DNA of 64,000 bases from Serratia sp. Ag1 (GCF_000743355.1 NZ_JQEI01000025.1:204672-268671); one strand, 5' to 3'. Positions 33,416 to 43,233 are shown, counted from the stretch's first letter. The notes: a model not told the origin generated them from the sequence alone. A program made the numbers and translations.

Positions 33416-36007
33416 TTATTTCCCCTCACAGATCACGGTTAACACGTGCACCGGATTATTGGCTGACGGTACTGTGGCTTTGGTCATATTAAAGGCGGCC
33501 AGGCACTGTTGGTTTGCCTCTTTGCCCCACACCACCTTCAGCTTCCCTTGTTCCGATAACCCGCTCAGGTACACTTGACCGGCTTCACCGACGATCCCGG
33601 TATTAGGCTCTTGTGCGACCTTGTTCTCTATGGTCACCAGTGCCCCGAACGGTACCGGGTTATTATTTGCCTGCAACAGCGTCATCAGTACCTGATAGCC
33701 GACCTGTGTGGCAAAGTTGGCCATCACGACGGCCCCTTTGGTCGGGTAGATATTCAGGCTGGACTGGCTGATATCCACATTGTCTGGCAAGGTGGCCGGA
33801 TTCAGGCTGACGCTGTTGGATTGATAGCTCGACAGGTATGGCACTACCGCATAGCCACGGTAGTCCGTCTGGATATTACCGCTCATCACGCTGGTGCCTG
33901 CGGACCCCGGAGCATTCACAATCGCTACCGAGTTACCCAGCATTTGGCTCAAGGTTACCCCTTGCGGATGAACGACCAGCCCGCCGTTGCCACTCATATT
34001 CAGTGAGCGGTTCTGGCGGCTGTAGCTATAGCCCATACTGGCTGAGCCTTTGCTCCCTTGATAACCGGCATTCAACGTACTGTTGTTGCTGTCTTGTCCG
34101 TTGGACCAGCCCTGCGTTGCGCTATAGGAAAGGCGGCTATCCCATGCGCTGCCGCTAATCCCCGTTTGCTGCTGCACCTGGCCCTGATTGTTGTGGGTCA
34201 TTTGGTAACTGGCATAGGCGTTACTCAAGGTTGCTGCTTGACTAAACAGGCTGAATGGCACTTGCATATTGAGTGAGAACTGCCGGTTCTCTGGCCAGGT
34301 GCCATCCCCTTTCAACCGGTCAATACTGTAAGCCAGACCGTAGCTCACACCCCGGTAACTGCCGTTGTAACCTGCCGATACCGTGTTAAGTATCTTGTCA
34401 TTACCCCAGAAGTCATTACGCGAGGCGGACAGATACAGCGATCCCCATGAATTCAATTGTTGGCTGAGCCGCACCTGGAAGTTGGAACGCTGGCGTTCCA
34501 GCGCCCATGGCACTTGGCCATCGCTGAGCTGGAAACCCAGATTGTTAAAATCAGAGAAACTGTAATAGTGACGGGTCGAATAGCGGTAGGCGGTCAGATC
34601 CACCGCCGTGCCGGTACTCAACATACTTTTGGAATAGCGTAACCGGTAGGAATAACCCTGCTGACGATCGTTTTGCCCAGCCAGTTTGGTGCTGGAGGCG
34701 GTGATATCGGCAGACAGTGCACCAAAGTTGCCCAGTGAGAAGCCGCTACCTGCCACGGCAGACGCATAATCTTTGGCTAAGAGCGTACCGCCATACAGGG
34801 TGATATCATGGGGCAGGCCATAAACGGCGGTGCCGAGCACAAAGTTCGTTCGCTGAGAATCTACCGTGATGCCGCCATTATAACGGCCTGCAGTGACTTC
34901 ATATTTCAGGCTGCCTTGCCGACGCATCACGGGGAGCGATGAGAAGGCCAGCGTCTGGGTACGAACCGTGCCGTCGGATTCGTTAACGGTGAGGAGTAAA
35001 TCCCCCGCTTGCCCTGTCTGGAACAGGTCAGAGATCCGGAATGGCCCAGGGGCAACATAAGTCTGATAGACAACGTTACCGTTCTGGCTGACCGTCACAC
35101 GTGCGTTGGTTTGCGCAATACCGCTGATGATGGGGGCAAAACCGCGCAGGCTATTAGGCAACATGTCGTCACTGGAATTGAGCTTGACTCCGCGAAACGG
35201 GATGCTGTCAAACACGTCGTTTTCGGTGCTGTTTTCCCCCAGCAAAATTTCTGACCGCCAAGGCTGGATATCACGCTGCAGGAAGGTATTGGAAAAGCGC
35301 GTGCTCTGGGTAGTCTGCGACGCCATATTACTCTGGTTGCTGGTGTTGCGCGTGTAGGTCATGTTGCTGCGCAGACGCCAGGCTTGCAGGTTGGCCCCTC
35401 CTTGTACGCCAGCAAACAGGTTGGTCTGGGTACTGTTCCCCATCCCTGGTTGGTCATTTTGCCAGTTACGCCCACCGTTCAGATTATAATTGAACAACAA
35501 CGCAGGCACCCCGTGATCCCATAAAGCCGGATCGACCGCCCCTTGTGAATTAGGCTGCATGGCTATCTGTGGGATGCTGATGTCCAGGCGAAGCTGAGCA
35601 AAATCAAATTTGATTTTTGACTCTGGGATCAGCGTTGCAAGATCTTTAACCGGTAATTCAGTGGGTAACCCTATAAAAGCCGGTAAAACCTGAGTATTTA
35701 CCCCGAGTTCGTGCAAGAAGGTTGGCGTAAGTTCAGGCTGAATGTTCCCTTGGGTATCCGTCTTGAATACTAGAGTATGCTGACCTTGATCTGCCTGGTT
35801 GATAAACAGAGAAACGGTATAGGTACCTGGCGGTGTCTTCCCGGATGTTTCGAAAGGGCTCAAGTCCACTGTGGCAGCATCAGTTCCCCCCAGAGACAGT
35901 AACCCAGGGTCGAAGTAGTCTCGAGCCTGAGCTGGGGCACCACTTACCAGTAGAGTTGCTCCTGCCAGCACAGGCAATAATGTGAAATCAGTATGTCGTG
36001 TTGTCAT
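33416..36007 (-). CDS. Fimbrial outer-membrane usher
   Basis: A usher of about 863 residues of the FimD/PapC family. The signal peptide is within FTLLPVLAGATLLVSGAPAQA, followed by the N-terminal chaperone-binding domain (YFDPGLLSLGG). The translocation pore has the usual motifs (FRGVKLNSSDDMLPNSLRGF, and GPFRISDLFQTGQAGDLLLT before NESDG in the plug/barrel region). The end has the C-terminal domain with a Cys pair (QQCLAAFN and VICEGK). It secretes and assembles the pilins. The start is ATG 36007 or 36022; neither has a strong ribosome site. It is followed by the adhesin gene. Confidence 0.93.
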   Translation of the reverse strand: MTTRHTDFTLLPVLAGATLLVSGAPAQARDYFDPGLLSLGGTDAATVDLSPFETSGKTPPGTYTVSLFINQADQGQHTLVFKTDTQGNIQPELTPTFLHELGVNTQVLPAFIGLPTELPVKDLATLIPESKIKFDFAQLRLDISIPQIAMQPNSQGAVDPALWDHGVPALLFNYNLNGGRNWQNDQPGMGNSTQTNLFAGVQGGANLQAWRLRSNMTYTRNTSNQSNMASQTTQSTRFSNTFLQRDIQPWRSEILLGENSTENDVFDSIPFRGVKLNSSDDMLPNSLRGFAPIISGIAQTNARVTVSQNGNVVYQTYVAPGPFRISDLFQTGQAGDLLLTVNESDGTVRTQTLAFSSLPVMRRQGSLKYEVTAGRYNGGITVDSQRTNFVLGTAVYGLPHDITLYGGTLLAKDYASAVAGSGFSLGNFGALSADITASSTKLAGQNDRQQGYSYRLRYSKSMLSTGTAVDLTAYRYSTRHYYSFSDFNNLGFQLSDGQVPWALERQRSNFQVRLSQQLNSWGSLYLSASRNDFWGNDKILNTVSAGYNGSYRGVSYGLAYSIDRLKGDGTWPENRQFSLNMQVPFSLFSQAATLSNAYASYQMTHNNQGQVQQQTGISGSAWDSRLSYSATQGWSNGQDSNNSTLNAGYQGSKGSASMGYSYSRQNRSLNMSGNGGLVVHPQGVTLSQMLGNSVAIVNAPGSAGTSVMSGNIQTDYRGYAVVPYLSSYQSNSVSLNPATLPDNVDISQSSLNIYPTKGAVVMANFATQVGYQVLMTLLQANNNPVPFGALVTIENKVAQEPNTGIVGEAGQVYLSGLSEQGKLKVVWGKEANQQCLAAFNMTKATVPSANNPVHVLTVICEGK

Positions 36008-36068
36008 TATTATCGCGTCCATAACGAAAGCTAAAATGTCACTTTTCCATGTATTACTTCAGAAAAGC

Positions 36069-36833
36069 CTACAGGGGGCGCTGCTCGGTGGGGGTATCCC
36101 AACCATCTTCATCAATCAGTTGCCATGTCACGTTGCCAGAGGCAGAGTCTGGTAGGGTGTAACCCTGCTGGCCTTTAGGAGGAACCATCAGGCGCAGTTG
36201 TGCCTTATCCAGTGCAGCTGTACCGACAGAAAGGCGTGAAAAAGTTAACCAATAGGGGGTTGGGTTCTCTGCGATCAGTTGGTTGCCCTCGCGGCGGAAT
36301 TTCAGCTTGGGAGCCATGTCAGCAACAGCACGTTTAACCAACCCCTCAGGGCGATAAAACACTTTCATATTGCTGGTGACCGTCAGCAGCATCTGCTTAT
36401 CTTCCGCGCGCTGTTCTGGTGCTGCCTGCGAGGGGATCGCCTTCATCGAGATAAAAAACACTGACTCACGATCTGCCGGTAGCGGTTCACCATTACGCCT
36501 GATACGCAACGTCAGCTCGCTGTCAGCTTCCAAACGCGTCAGTGGTGGGGTGACAATAAACGGCATGGCGGGATGCTCTTTACTCGCCATGATCGGGTTG
36601 CCGGTGGCAGGATCAACGGGTTGTATCCAGGACTGCATCAGATAGGGGACAGAGGTCGTGTTGTTGGCCGTCAGGGTGACCCCTCTTTTATCGCTCTCAA
36701 GATAAATTACCCGCAGTACATAAAAGGAAATCCCTTTTGGAGTTGCGGGGGCTTGAGCCTGGACTGTGCTGATATAGGCCGTTAGCAGACAAAAGATCCA
36801 GCCGACAAAACGCCAGCGAAATAGAGAGTTCAT
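36069..36833 (-). CDS. Periplasmic fimbrial chaperone (third of three)
   Basis: A 254-residue PapD-type chaperone with signal peptide MNSLFRWRFVGWIFCLLTAY and cleavage after VQAQA. It keeps the two-Ig-domain pattern: the F1-G1 edge strand region near LTLRIRRNGEPLPADRESVF with the conserved D-R-E-S-x-F motif, and the basic cleft residues. Its ATG overlaps the stop of the preceding chaperone gene (TAATG at 36833). It directly precedes the usher and may serve the adhesin or a minor subunit. Confidence 0.9.
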   Translation of the reverse strand: MNSLFRWRFVGWIFCLLTAYISTVQAQAPATPKGISFYVLRVIYLESDKRGVTLTANNTTSVPYLMQSWIQPVDPATGNPIMASKEHPAMPFIVTPPLTRLEADSELTLRIRRNGEPLPADRESVFFISMKAIPSQAAPEQRAEDKQMLLTVTSNMKVFYRPEGLVKRAVADMAPKLKFRREGNQLIAENPTPYWLTFSRLSVGTAALDKAQLRLMVPPKGQQGYTLPDSASGNVTWQLIDEDGWDTPTEQRPL

Positions 36834-37570
36834 TATGGTGTTTCCTGTGTAGATGAGACTGTTTGTTGGCATGGGGTGGATAGCCCGCCGTAGTCAGTAA
36901 CAGTCTGCCATTCGGCCTTGGTGACTCGTTCTCGAATTGAGTAGTTCTGCCCGCTCATCGGGGCCAGCATTGATGGCTGAGCATCCAGATTGATAGAGGC
37001 CATATTGAGTTTCAGATGCCCTAACGTTTGAAAGTAAGGCGTTGGGTTCTCGATACGCACCCCGTTGGCGGTTTGGCTCAAACGGAGATTGCAGATTGCC
37101 TTACTTGGCGACATCTTGAGGTTCGCCGGGCGGTAAAATAGCTTAATGATAAAACGCACCCCCATTGATATCTGTGCCTGGGGGGGGTCATTGCTGGCCT
37201 GAGCGGGGATGGCTAATACCGCAAGGTAAAAAAGCGACTCCCGATCGGTGAGCAGGGTAGAGCCCTGCGGTATAATGCGCAGTAACTGCTTACTATCAGG
37301 TTTTAGTGGGAAAAGTGGTGGCGTCACCACAAAGGGGGCTAAGGTGGTATCGTCAGGTGTCTGTTGTACCCGGCTTTGAATCAGGTAACTCTGGTTGCCT
37401 GTATTTTTCACTGCCAGTGTTTGCGCTTTATCTGTGGACACAAACACCACACGCGTTTGGCTGAGACTAATTCCACCGCTAGCAGCAGTTTGCGCAGCCA
37501 TAGCCTGCACTGATATCAGCAGATACAGCCCAGTTGCCATTCTTACACGGTATGCGGGTATCAAAAACAT
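36833..37570 (-). CDS. Periplasmic fimbrial chaperone (second of three)
   Basis: A 245-residue PapD-type chaperone. The N-terminus is MFLIPAYRVRMATGLYLLIS with a signal peptide ending near AMAAQ. The motif LLTDRESLFYLAVLAIPAQ is the family's D-R-E-S-x-F site, and VRFIIKLFYRPANL is the second-domain start. The start is placed at ATG 37570, 7 bases after the minor pilin stop. It overlaps the third chaperone gene by one base. Confidence 0.9.
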   Translation of the reverse strand: MFLIPAYRVRMATGLYLLISVQAMAAQTAASGGISLSQTRVVFVSTDKAQTLAVKNTGNQSYLIQSRVQQTPDDTTLAPFVVTPPLFPLKPDSKQLLRIIPQGSTLLTDRESLFYLAVLAIPAQASNDPPQAQISMGVRFIIKLFYRPANLKMSPSKAICNLRLSQTANGVRIENPTPYFQTLGHLKLNMASINLDAQPSMLAPMSGQNYSIRERVTKAEWQTVTDYGGLSTPCQQTVSSTQETP

Positions 37571-37577
37571 GTCAGCC

Positions 37578-38144
37578 TCAGCGATAGGCCAAGTTAAACA
37601 GAACACGGGCTGTTAACGTTCCCGGTCTCATAGACCCGCTGGCGCATGCCAGGCTGCCGCAGGTGATCCCAGCATAAAATTTGATATTCTGATCCGGTGG
37701 ATTAATCCCGGCTGCGGCTAATGGAATATTGTCTCCATCTTTGACTTCTGTAGCGCTATAGCTAGGTGGAACGTCCGCTTTCACCAGCATGACTCCCATG
37801 CCGGAAGCCATAGAATCACTGCTACGGAATAGCCATCTGCCATCCTGAGTGATCCCATCGCCGCTGACGTTAACAACTGGCGCTAGGCTGGCATCGGTCC
37901 CTCTGCAATCCTGAACGATGAGCGTAAAGGGTTGTGCTACCTGCAGCGTTGATGGTGTCAACTGCGACAGATGAATTGAATCGAGTGCCAGTGTGCTTTT
38001 GTCCAGGCTGAAAGTGCATGTCCCTGGGTTGAGCACGGCAGAGAAATTGAGCGTAACTGCCTGAGCAGAGACACAGCCTAAAACCGACAAGGTTAGTGCA
38101 AACAGCAGAAAAGATTTTTTACGGCAGTTTATAGTTGAACGCAT
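37578..38144 (-). CDS. Minor fimbrial subunit
   Basis: A 188-residue pilin. The signal peptide is in KKSFLLFALTLSVLGCVSAQA. The pilin pattern is TLNFSAVLNPGTCTFSL, and VQDCRG for the disulfide pair; two additional Cys occur in GITCGSLACASG. The end VLFNLAYR fits the pilin C-terminus, with Tyr penultimate. An excellent GGAGG site 5 bases upstream supports ATG 38144. Its start overlaps the end of the first chaperone gene by 26 bases, implying coupling. Confidence 0.85.
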   Translation of the reverse strand: MRSTINCRKKSFLLFALTLSVLGCVSAQAVTLNFSAVLNPGTCTFSLDKSTLALDSIHLSQLTPSTLQVAQPFTLIVQDCRGTDASLAPVVNVSGDGITQDGRWLFRSSDSMASGMGVMLVKADVPPSYSATEVKDGDNIPLAAAGINPPDQNIKFYAGITCGSLACASGSMRPGTLTARVLFNLAYR

Positions 38145-38835
38145 TGATTCCTCCCTCGTCGTTAATCGTTTCCCAATGGACCGTATTTTGTGTGGCAGTG
38201 GTTGGATAGATATGGCTGCTGAATGGGGCAAGCATTAATGTGGCAGGCGTATCCAATTTGAGAGTTTGGCTCCCTAAACGCAGGCTAGAGAAACTGACAA
38301 AGTAAGGAGAATTATTTCTGGCATGTAATCCCTCCTTTACCCGGGAAAATTGCAGATTCTTTTGGGCATCGATTGATGATGAGGGCAAGTTTGTCGGGCG
38401 GTAAAATAGTTTAATAATATTGCCAACGCCAAATTGGGCCGTGCCAGAAACTCTATTATTTTGCCCATTGGATGAGGGGGTTGTACTGGCCGGAATAGCA
38501 CTTGCGTGAAAATAGAATATGGACTCACGATCTGTTGGCAGAGCCGCACTCTGCCCTACAATGCGTATTTGGTTAATACTGCTCGGCTCTAGGCGAAATA
38601 GAGAAGGGCGAGCAATAAAGGGGGCTGGTTGGCTTCCGTCTTGGGAACCACTTACTTTTGCCTGCACCAGATACGGCTGTGTTGTCATAGTATTGCGCAC
38701 TGTCACGCTGATACTGTCAGTGCCCTGTGGGTAAATCAGGCGGGTAGCATTAATACCGAAGCCATCCGCTTGTGATAGAGCAGGCAGCATCAGCAGAGAA
38801 AATAATACTGAACGCAGTGGGAATATACGGGACAT
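38119..38835 (-). CDS. Periplasmic fimbrial chaperone (first of three)
   Basis: A 238-residue PapD-type chaperone with signal peptide MSRIFPLRSVLFSLLMLPAL, cleavage after SQA. The motif LPTDRESIFYFHASAIPAS is the family site, followed by NIIKLFYRPTNLPSSS. It follows the major pilin gene after a hairpin and probably stabilises that pilin. It differs clearly from the other two chaperones in the operon. Confidence 0.92.
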   Translation of the reverse strand: MSRIFPLRSVLFSLLMLPALSQADGFGINATRLIYPQGTDSISVTVRNTMTTQPYLVQAKVSGSQDGSQPAPFIARPSLFRLEPSSINQIRIVGQSAALPTDRESIFYFHASAIPASTTPSSNGQNNRVSGTAQFGVGNIIKLFYRPTNLPSSSIDAQKNLQFSRVKEGLHARNNSPYFVSFSSLRLGSQTLKLDTPATLMLAPFSSHIYPTTATQNTVHWETINDEGGINAFNYKLP

Positions 38836-38854
38836 ATACAGTTCCTGGGGACTA

Positions 38855-38876
38855 GAAAAGGGGGCAAATGCCCCCT
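38855..38876 (-). terminator. Attenuator-like hairpin after the major pilin gene
   Basis: Read on the minus strand, AGGGGGC and GCCCCCT (38870-38876 and 38859-38865) form a seven-pair stem with a four-base loop, followed at once by TTTTC. It begins about 10 bases after the pilin stop and ahead of the chaperone gene. Partial termination here would give more major pilin than assembly proteins, as in many fimbrial operons. Confidence 0.75.
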
Positions 38877-38886
38877 AGGATATAAA

Positions 38887-39444
38887 TCAGTTGTAGGCAA
38901 AGCTGAACAGTACTGGTGCGTTTACAGCACCGATATTTACGCCAGTGCCAGAGGTGCTTGAGGCCAAACCAGCTTGCAAGCTCAGGTTTTTACCATTGAA
39001 GTCACCCACTGCTGGTGTTGCACCGGCAGTAGCGACCAACAGTTTGTCACCGTTCTTGATATAAGTGCCCGCTGGAGCAGAGGCTTCACGCAGCATTACG
39101 CCTGCGTTAGTGCCAGAGCTGTTGAAAATATTTGGGTTACCACCCAGAGTTTGACCTGTTACTACCAGGCTGGCAGTATCACCACCGGACAACGGAGTCT
39201 GGCAGTTATTGATACCTACGGTGAAGGTTTTTTGGCTTGCCGCTACTGGCGTTGCCACAGTGGTAAAGTCTGATGGTGTGTAGTTTCCCAGGTCCAGATT
39301 GTTGGTTGACAGGCTGACGTCACAGGTCGCTGCTACCACAGTGCCTGTTACAGTGATCTGGGCGTTAGAAGCAGCCTGAGCATTGCCAGCAGCAGCCAGA
39401 AGTAACAGAGCAACTGGAGTCATGGTAGATAGGATCTTACGCAT
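38887..39444 (-). CDS. Major fimbrial subunit (type 1-like pilin)
   Basis: A 185-residue pilin. The signal peptide is MRKILSTMTPVALLLLAAAG, cleavage after NAQA. The donor-strand segment is SNAQITVTGTVVAATCDVSL, the disulfide partner Cys is in GINNCQTPL, and the C-terminus VLFSFAYN has the penultimate-tyrosine beta-zipper signature. It is the first gene of the operon and precedes a hairpin. The start ATG 39444 has AAGGAA upstream. It would form the fimbrial shaft. Confidence 0.93.
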   Translation of the reverse strand: MRKILSTMTPVALLLLAAAGNAQAASNAQITVTGTVVAATCDVSLSTNNLDLGNYTPSDFTTVATPVAASQKTFTVGINNCQTPLSGGDTASLVVTGQTLGGNPNIFNSSGTNAGVMLREASAPAGTYIKNGDKLLVATAGATPAVGDFNGKNLSLQAGLASSTSGTGVNIGAVNAPVLFSFAYN

Positions 39445-39892
39445 TATATTTCCTTATATAGATAATAATATTCCGGTAGCCCGGAAAGGTTACGTGGCAT
39501 AGACGCCACAGACAGCATAGAAAACATTAATTAAATAAATATATTAAAATCTCAACATCACATAGAACAGCGACAATAAATATGTCGTATCATATTAATG
39601 TGGCTTTTAATTTATTTGATGAGTTTGGGAGAATGTGTAAATACTCCTGTTAATCATGTGCCAAATTTATGGCTGTTCAACTCTCTATCAAAGAGATATA
39701 TCTCATAGATAAGGTAGTTGATTGAGTAATAGTTTATAACTTATTACTCTACCTCGTGAGGGTAATATGGTGCGGTAGGCATTCCTTTGCTCTTATGACT
39801 CATTATTCCCTCCTGAAATAAATGAAAAATGCACAATAATTTATGTCTTTCTGTTTTTATATTTGAATTTATTAAGGTGGCTAACTTATGGT
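39445..39892. other. AT-rich upstream region of the fimbrial operon
   Basis: 448 bp, very AT-rich, upstream of the major pilin gene. It should hold the fimbrial promoter and regulatory sites. I saw no recombinase gene and no obvious pair of inverted repeats that would suggest a phase-variable switch. Confidence 0.5.
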
Positions 39893-40156
39893 TTATTTAA
39901 TGTCGAGCACTATAGGATGTATCTCGGTTTCTGGGAAGATGATATTTTGTTTCATGTGATGCATAAATATTATTTTACTTGGTTTAATTGAGGAAATTAA
40001 ATCAATCACTTTAGTAAAATTAAATGGAATAATATTTTTTGCACTGATAATACTCAGTGACAGAATGGCTAATGAATCTCTACCCTGTGTAATCTCTGGA
40101 GATTTCCGTGTCCCTGGATTTGAGGTAACCGAACTAACCCATTGGAAATGCTTCAC
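39893..40156 (-). CDS. Small hypothetical ORF, possibly a regulator fragment
   Basis: An 87-codon frame with GTG start between the fimbrial promoter region and crr. The pattern of a hydrophobic strand (LAILSLSIISAKNII), a helix (FTKVIDLISSIKPS) and another strand (KIIFMHH) is loosely like part of a response-regulator-type fold, but no diagnostic residue is present and there is no helix-turn-helix. The composition is AT-rich like the surrounding spacer. It may be noncoding or a decayed LuxR-type regulator that came with the fimbrial genes. Confidence 0.25.
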   Translation of the reverse strand: MKHFQWVSSVTSNPGTRKSPEITQGRDSLAILSLSIISAKNIIPFNFTKVIDLISSIKPSKIIFMHHMKQNIIFPETEIHPIVLDIK

Positions 40157-40200
40157 AGTGTAAGATTTATCTTGGGTCGCTATTTTTCACGTTAGATAAA

Positions 40201-40234
40201 GAAAAACGCCAGTCAGGATTAACTGACTGGCGTT
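40201..40234 (-). terminator. Terminator of the pts operon
   Basis: On the minus strand, AACGCCAGTCAG and CTGACTGGCGTT form a 12-pair stem (40223-40234 with 40205-40216) with a six-base loop and a TTTTTC tail. It lies 32 bases after the crr stop. Confidence 0.9.
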
Positions 40235-40266
40235 AGGTGTCTGCGTAGCTGGGTCACCCGCGGTGA

Positions 40267-40776
40267 TTACTTCTTAATACGGATGATCGGGGTTTCGCCG
40301 ACGATAACGCTACCGGACAGTTTGATCAGCTCTTTGATCTCATCCATGTTGGAGATCACCACCGGGGTCAGAGTTGACTTGGCTTTGTCTTCCAGCAATG
40401 GCAGGTTGAACTCGATAATGACATCGCCTTTCTTAACACGCTGGCCTTCCTCAGCGATGCGCTTGAAACCTTCGCCTTTGAGCTCAACGGTATCAATACC
40501 GAAGTGCACGAACAGCTCAATACCGCTGTCAGATTCGATAGAGAACGCATGGTTGGTTTCGAAAATCTTGCCGATAGTGCCATCAACAGGAGCAACCATT
40601 TTGTTGCCAGCCGGTTTGATAGCAATACCATCACCAACGATCTTTTCGGCAAATACGACGTCAGGGACATCTTCAATGTTGACGATTTCGCCAGAAAGTG
40701 GAGCGACAATCTCGATAGTGCCCATGTCTTTCTTGTCATCAGAAACCAGAGATTTCAGTTTATCGAACAAACCCAT
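40267..40776 (-). CDS. crr: Glucose-specific phosphotransferase enzyme IIA (EIIA-Glc)
   Basis: A 169-residue cytoplasmic phosphocarrier. The phosphorylated His91 is in [12 protein letters not shown] and the helper His76 is in FETNHAFSI, both at the E. coli positions. It passes phosphate from HPr to EIICB-Glc, and its phosphorylation state controls adenylate cyclase and inducer exclusion of LacY, relevant to the lac operon in this window. Last gene of the ptsH-ptsI-crr operon, 49 bp after ptsI. Confidence 0.98.
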   Translation of the reverse strand: MGLFDKLKSLVSDDKKDMGTIEIVAPLSGEIVNIEDVPDVVFAEKIVGDGIAIKPAGNKMVAPVDGTIGKIFETNHAFSIESDSGIELFVHFGIDTVELKGEGFKRIAEEGQRVKKGDVIIEFNLPLLEDKAKSTLTPVVISNMDEIKELIKLSGSVIVGETPIIRIKK

Positions 40777-40825
40777 GATCTTCTCCTAAGCATTAAATTG
40801 GGCGGCGTTCCAGTGTCGTGGAAGT

Positions 40826-42553
40826 TTAGCAGAGCGTCTTTTCTTCGATGAATTTATTCACACAATTCATCAAGTCTTGTGCCGTTGGTTGAGCCAAGGC
40901 CTGCGCTGCCAACGCCTTCACATCTTCGAAGTTCGTGTTACGAATAATTTTCTTGATGCGCGGGATTGAAATCGCACTCATGCTGAACTCATCCAGCCCC
41001 ATGCCCAATAACAACAGTGTAGCACGTTCATCGCCAGCCAGTTCACCGCACATACCGGTCCACTTGCCTTCAGCATGAGATGCATCAATGACCTGCTTGA
41101 TCAGGCCAAGCACTGATGGGGACATCGGGTTATAGAGATGAGAAATCAGCTCGTTGCCGCGATCTACTGCCAGAGTATACTGGGTAAGGTCGTTTGTCCC
41201 AATACTAAAGAAGTCGACTTCTTTCGCCAAGTGATGGGCAATCACTGCCGCTGCGGGTGTTTCCACCATCACGCCCACTTCAATTGACTCGTCAAAAGCT
41301 TTGTTTTCTGCACGCAACTGAGCTTTCAGCGTTTCCAGTTCAGCTTTCAGATCGCGGACTTCTTCCACCGAAATGATCATCGGGAACATGATACGCAGCT
41401 TGCCAAAAGCAGAGGCGCGCAGGATTGCGCGCAGTTGGGCATGCAGAATTTCCCGGCGGTCCATCGCGATACGGATCGCACGCCAGCCAAGGAATGGGTT
41501 TTCTTCTTTCGGCAGGTTCATATACGGCAGGTCTTTATCACCGCCGATGTCCATGGTACGGACGATCACTGCCTGTGAGCCCATGGCTTCCGCAACGGCT
41601 TTATAAGCCTGGAACTGCTCGTCTTCAGTCGGCAGTGAGTCGCGGTCCATGAACAGGAATTCGGTACGATACAGGCCAACACCTTCGGCGCCATTGCGCT
41701 CTGCACCTGCGACGTCACGCACGGTACCAATGTTGGCACAAACTTCAACCTGATGCCCATCCAGCGTGATTGCTGGCAGATCTTTCAGCTTGACCAGTTC
41801 GTTTTTCTCGCTGGCGTACAGATTCTGCGCGGCTTTCAGCTGTTCGATAACATCAGCCGTCGGGTTAACGTAGATCTGGTTGTTAACGGCATCCAGAATC
41901 AGGTAATCGTCGTTTTTCACCTGCTTGGTCACATCGCTGGTGCCGACGATGGCTGGCAATTCCAGAGAACGTGCCATGATAGAAGTGTGCGAGGTACGGC
42001 CACCCAGATCGGTGATAAATCCGAGCACTTTGTCCAGGTTCAACTGTGCAGTTTCTGAGGGGGTCAGATCGGTAGCTACCAGAATCACTTCATCCTGAAT
42101 AGAACCCAGATCGACAATCGCCATGCCCAGAATGTTGCGTAGCAGACGTTTACCGATGTCGCGCACGTCAGCCGCACGTTCTTTCAGGTATTCATCGTCC
42201 AGTTCTTCCAGCGCCTTCGCCTGGCCTTCAATCACGGTATAAGCGGCCGCATCAGCGGATGCTAGATCGTCTTTGATGAGGGCTATGATTTCCTGCTCAA
42301 GCTCTTCGTCTTCCAGCAGCATGATGTGGCCTTCGAAGATAGCTTCCTTCTCTTCGCCGAAGGTTTCGCCAGCTTTGGTCTTGATCGCTTCCAACTGCTC
42401 GGATGCCTTAGCTCGGCCTGCCAGAAAACGCGAGACTTCCTGCTCTACTAGGTCCGCAGAGATTTTTTTCCGGTTGATAACAATCTCATCTTCTTTCAGT
42501 AAAAGAGCCTTACCAAAAGCGATACCCGGTGATACTAAAATGCCTGAAATCAT
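40826..42553 (-). CDS. ptsI: Phosphoenolpyruvate-protein phosphotransferase (enzyme I)
   Basis: A 575-residue enzyme I, same length as in E. coli. The active His189 is in [13 protein letters not shown]. The PEP-binding barrel has [30 protein letters not shown] and the late active Cys in [12 protein letters not shown]. It starts the PTS chain by taking phosphate from PEP. Between ptsH and crr. Confidence 0.98.
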   Translation of the reverse strand: MISGILVSPGIAFGKALLLKEDEIVINRKKISADLVEQEVSRFLAGRAKASEQLEAIKTKAGETFGEEKEAIFEGHIMLLEDEELEQEIIALIKDDLASADAAAYTVIEGQAKALEELDDEYLKERAADVRDIGKRLLRNILGMAIVDLGSIQDEVILVATDLTPSETAQLNLDKVLGFITDLGGRTSHTSIMARSLELPAIVGTSDVTKQVKNDDYLILDAVNNQIYVNPTADVIEQLKAAQNLYASEKNELVKLKDLPAITLDGHQVEVCANIGTVRDVAGAERNGAEGVGLYRTEFLFMDRDSLPTEDEQFQAYKAVAEAMGSQAVIVRTMDIGGDKDLPYMNLPKEENPFLGWRAIRIAMDRREILHAQLRAILRASAFGKLRIMFPMIISVEEVRDLKAELETLKAQLRAENKAFDESIEVGVMVETPAAAVIAHHLAKEVDFFSIGTNDLTQYTLAVDRGNELISHLYNPMSPSVLGLIKQVIDASHAEGKWTGMCGELAGDERATLLLLGMGLDEFSMSAISIPRIKKIIRNTNFEDVKALAAQALAQPTAQDLMNCVNKFIEEKTLC

Positions 42554-42599
42554 AACCCTACCTTACTCTTGACTGGTGTTAACTAAAAAGACGGGCTGA

Positions 42600-42857
42600 T
42601 TACTCAAGCTCTGCCATCAGTTTTACCAAGTGCTCAACGGCTTTCTGCTCGTCTTCACCAACAGCTTCAATGGTTACTACGGTCCCTTGGGTCAGGCCCA
42701 GAGTTTGCAGTTTAAACAGGCTCTTGGCACTTGCGCTTTTGCCGTTGGAGGTGACGGTAATGTCAGAAACGAAGCCTTTGGCTTCTTTAACAAACTGAGC
42801 AGCCGGGCGGGTGTGCAGACCATTTGGAGCGGTAATAGTAACTTCTTGCTGGAACAT
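42600..42857 (-). CDS. ptsH: Phosphocarrier protein HPr
   Basis: An 85-residue HPr with active His15 ([12 protein letters not shown]) and the conserved Ser46 region ([15 protein letters not shown]). It carries phosphate from enzyme I to the EIIA domains. 46 bp before ptsI. The promoter lies in the 398 bp gap to cysK. Confidence 0.98.
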   Translation of the reverse strand: MFQQEVTITAPNGLHTRPAAQFVKEAKGFVSDITVTSNGKSASAKSLFKLQTLGLTQGTVVTIEAVGEDEQKAVEHLVKLMAELE

Positions 42858-43205
42858 TGATGTTTCCCCAACTTATTGGATTAATGTTGTGGAGCTAAAG
42901 TTTAGCCTAGCGGCGTGATTTTAGCTTGTCTGGTTAGTGCCTGACTATGGTACAGGGGCGAGCGTTGATGCAACAAAAAACGACGCTTTAGTCATGCCAG
43001 ATCAAAAAACTGGCCTCTGGTGCCATTTCGATCAACTTCTTATTATGCCGTGTTTTGCGCTTTGGCGACAAACGAGTAAATCGATTCAGCTCAAGCAACG
43101 GTTAGAAGGCGATTAATTTCGCGTACCGAAATAATTGACCGCTTAAATACTAAAGCCAGAGGTTAAAATCAACATTTGATGGGTGTAAACTTTGATCTGC
43201 TCCAC
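42858..43205. promoter_or_regulatory. Upstream region of the pts operon
   Basis: About 350 bp between the cysK terminator and ptsH. In E. coli this interval holds several pts promoters with CRP and Mlc control. No specific site was assigned here by eye, and no additional gene is seen. Confidence 0.45.
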
Positions 43206-43233
43206 AAAAAAGCACCCCGAAAGGTGCTTTTTT
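43206..43233 (-). terminator. cysK terminator
   Basis: AAAAAAGCACC at 43206-43216 pairs with GGTGCTTTTTT at 43223-43233, with a CCGAAA loop. A and T tracts on both sides make it usable on either strand. It starts 23 bases after the cysK stop. Confidence 0.9.

Noticed and set aside
39445..40156. Possible phase-variable switch upstream of the fimbrial operon
   Set aside because: No recombinase gene of FimB/FimE type and no visible inverted repeat pair was found by eye.
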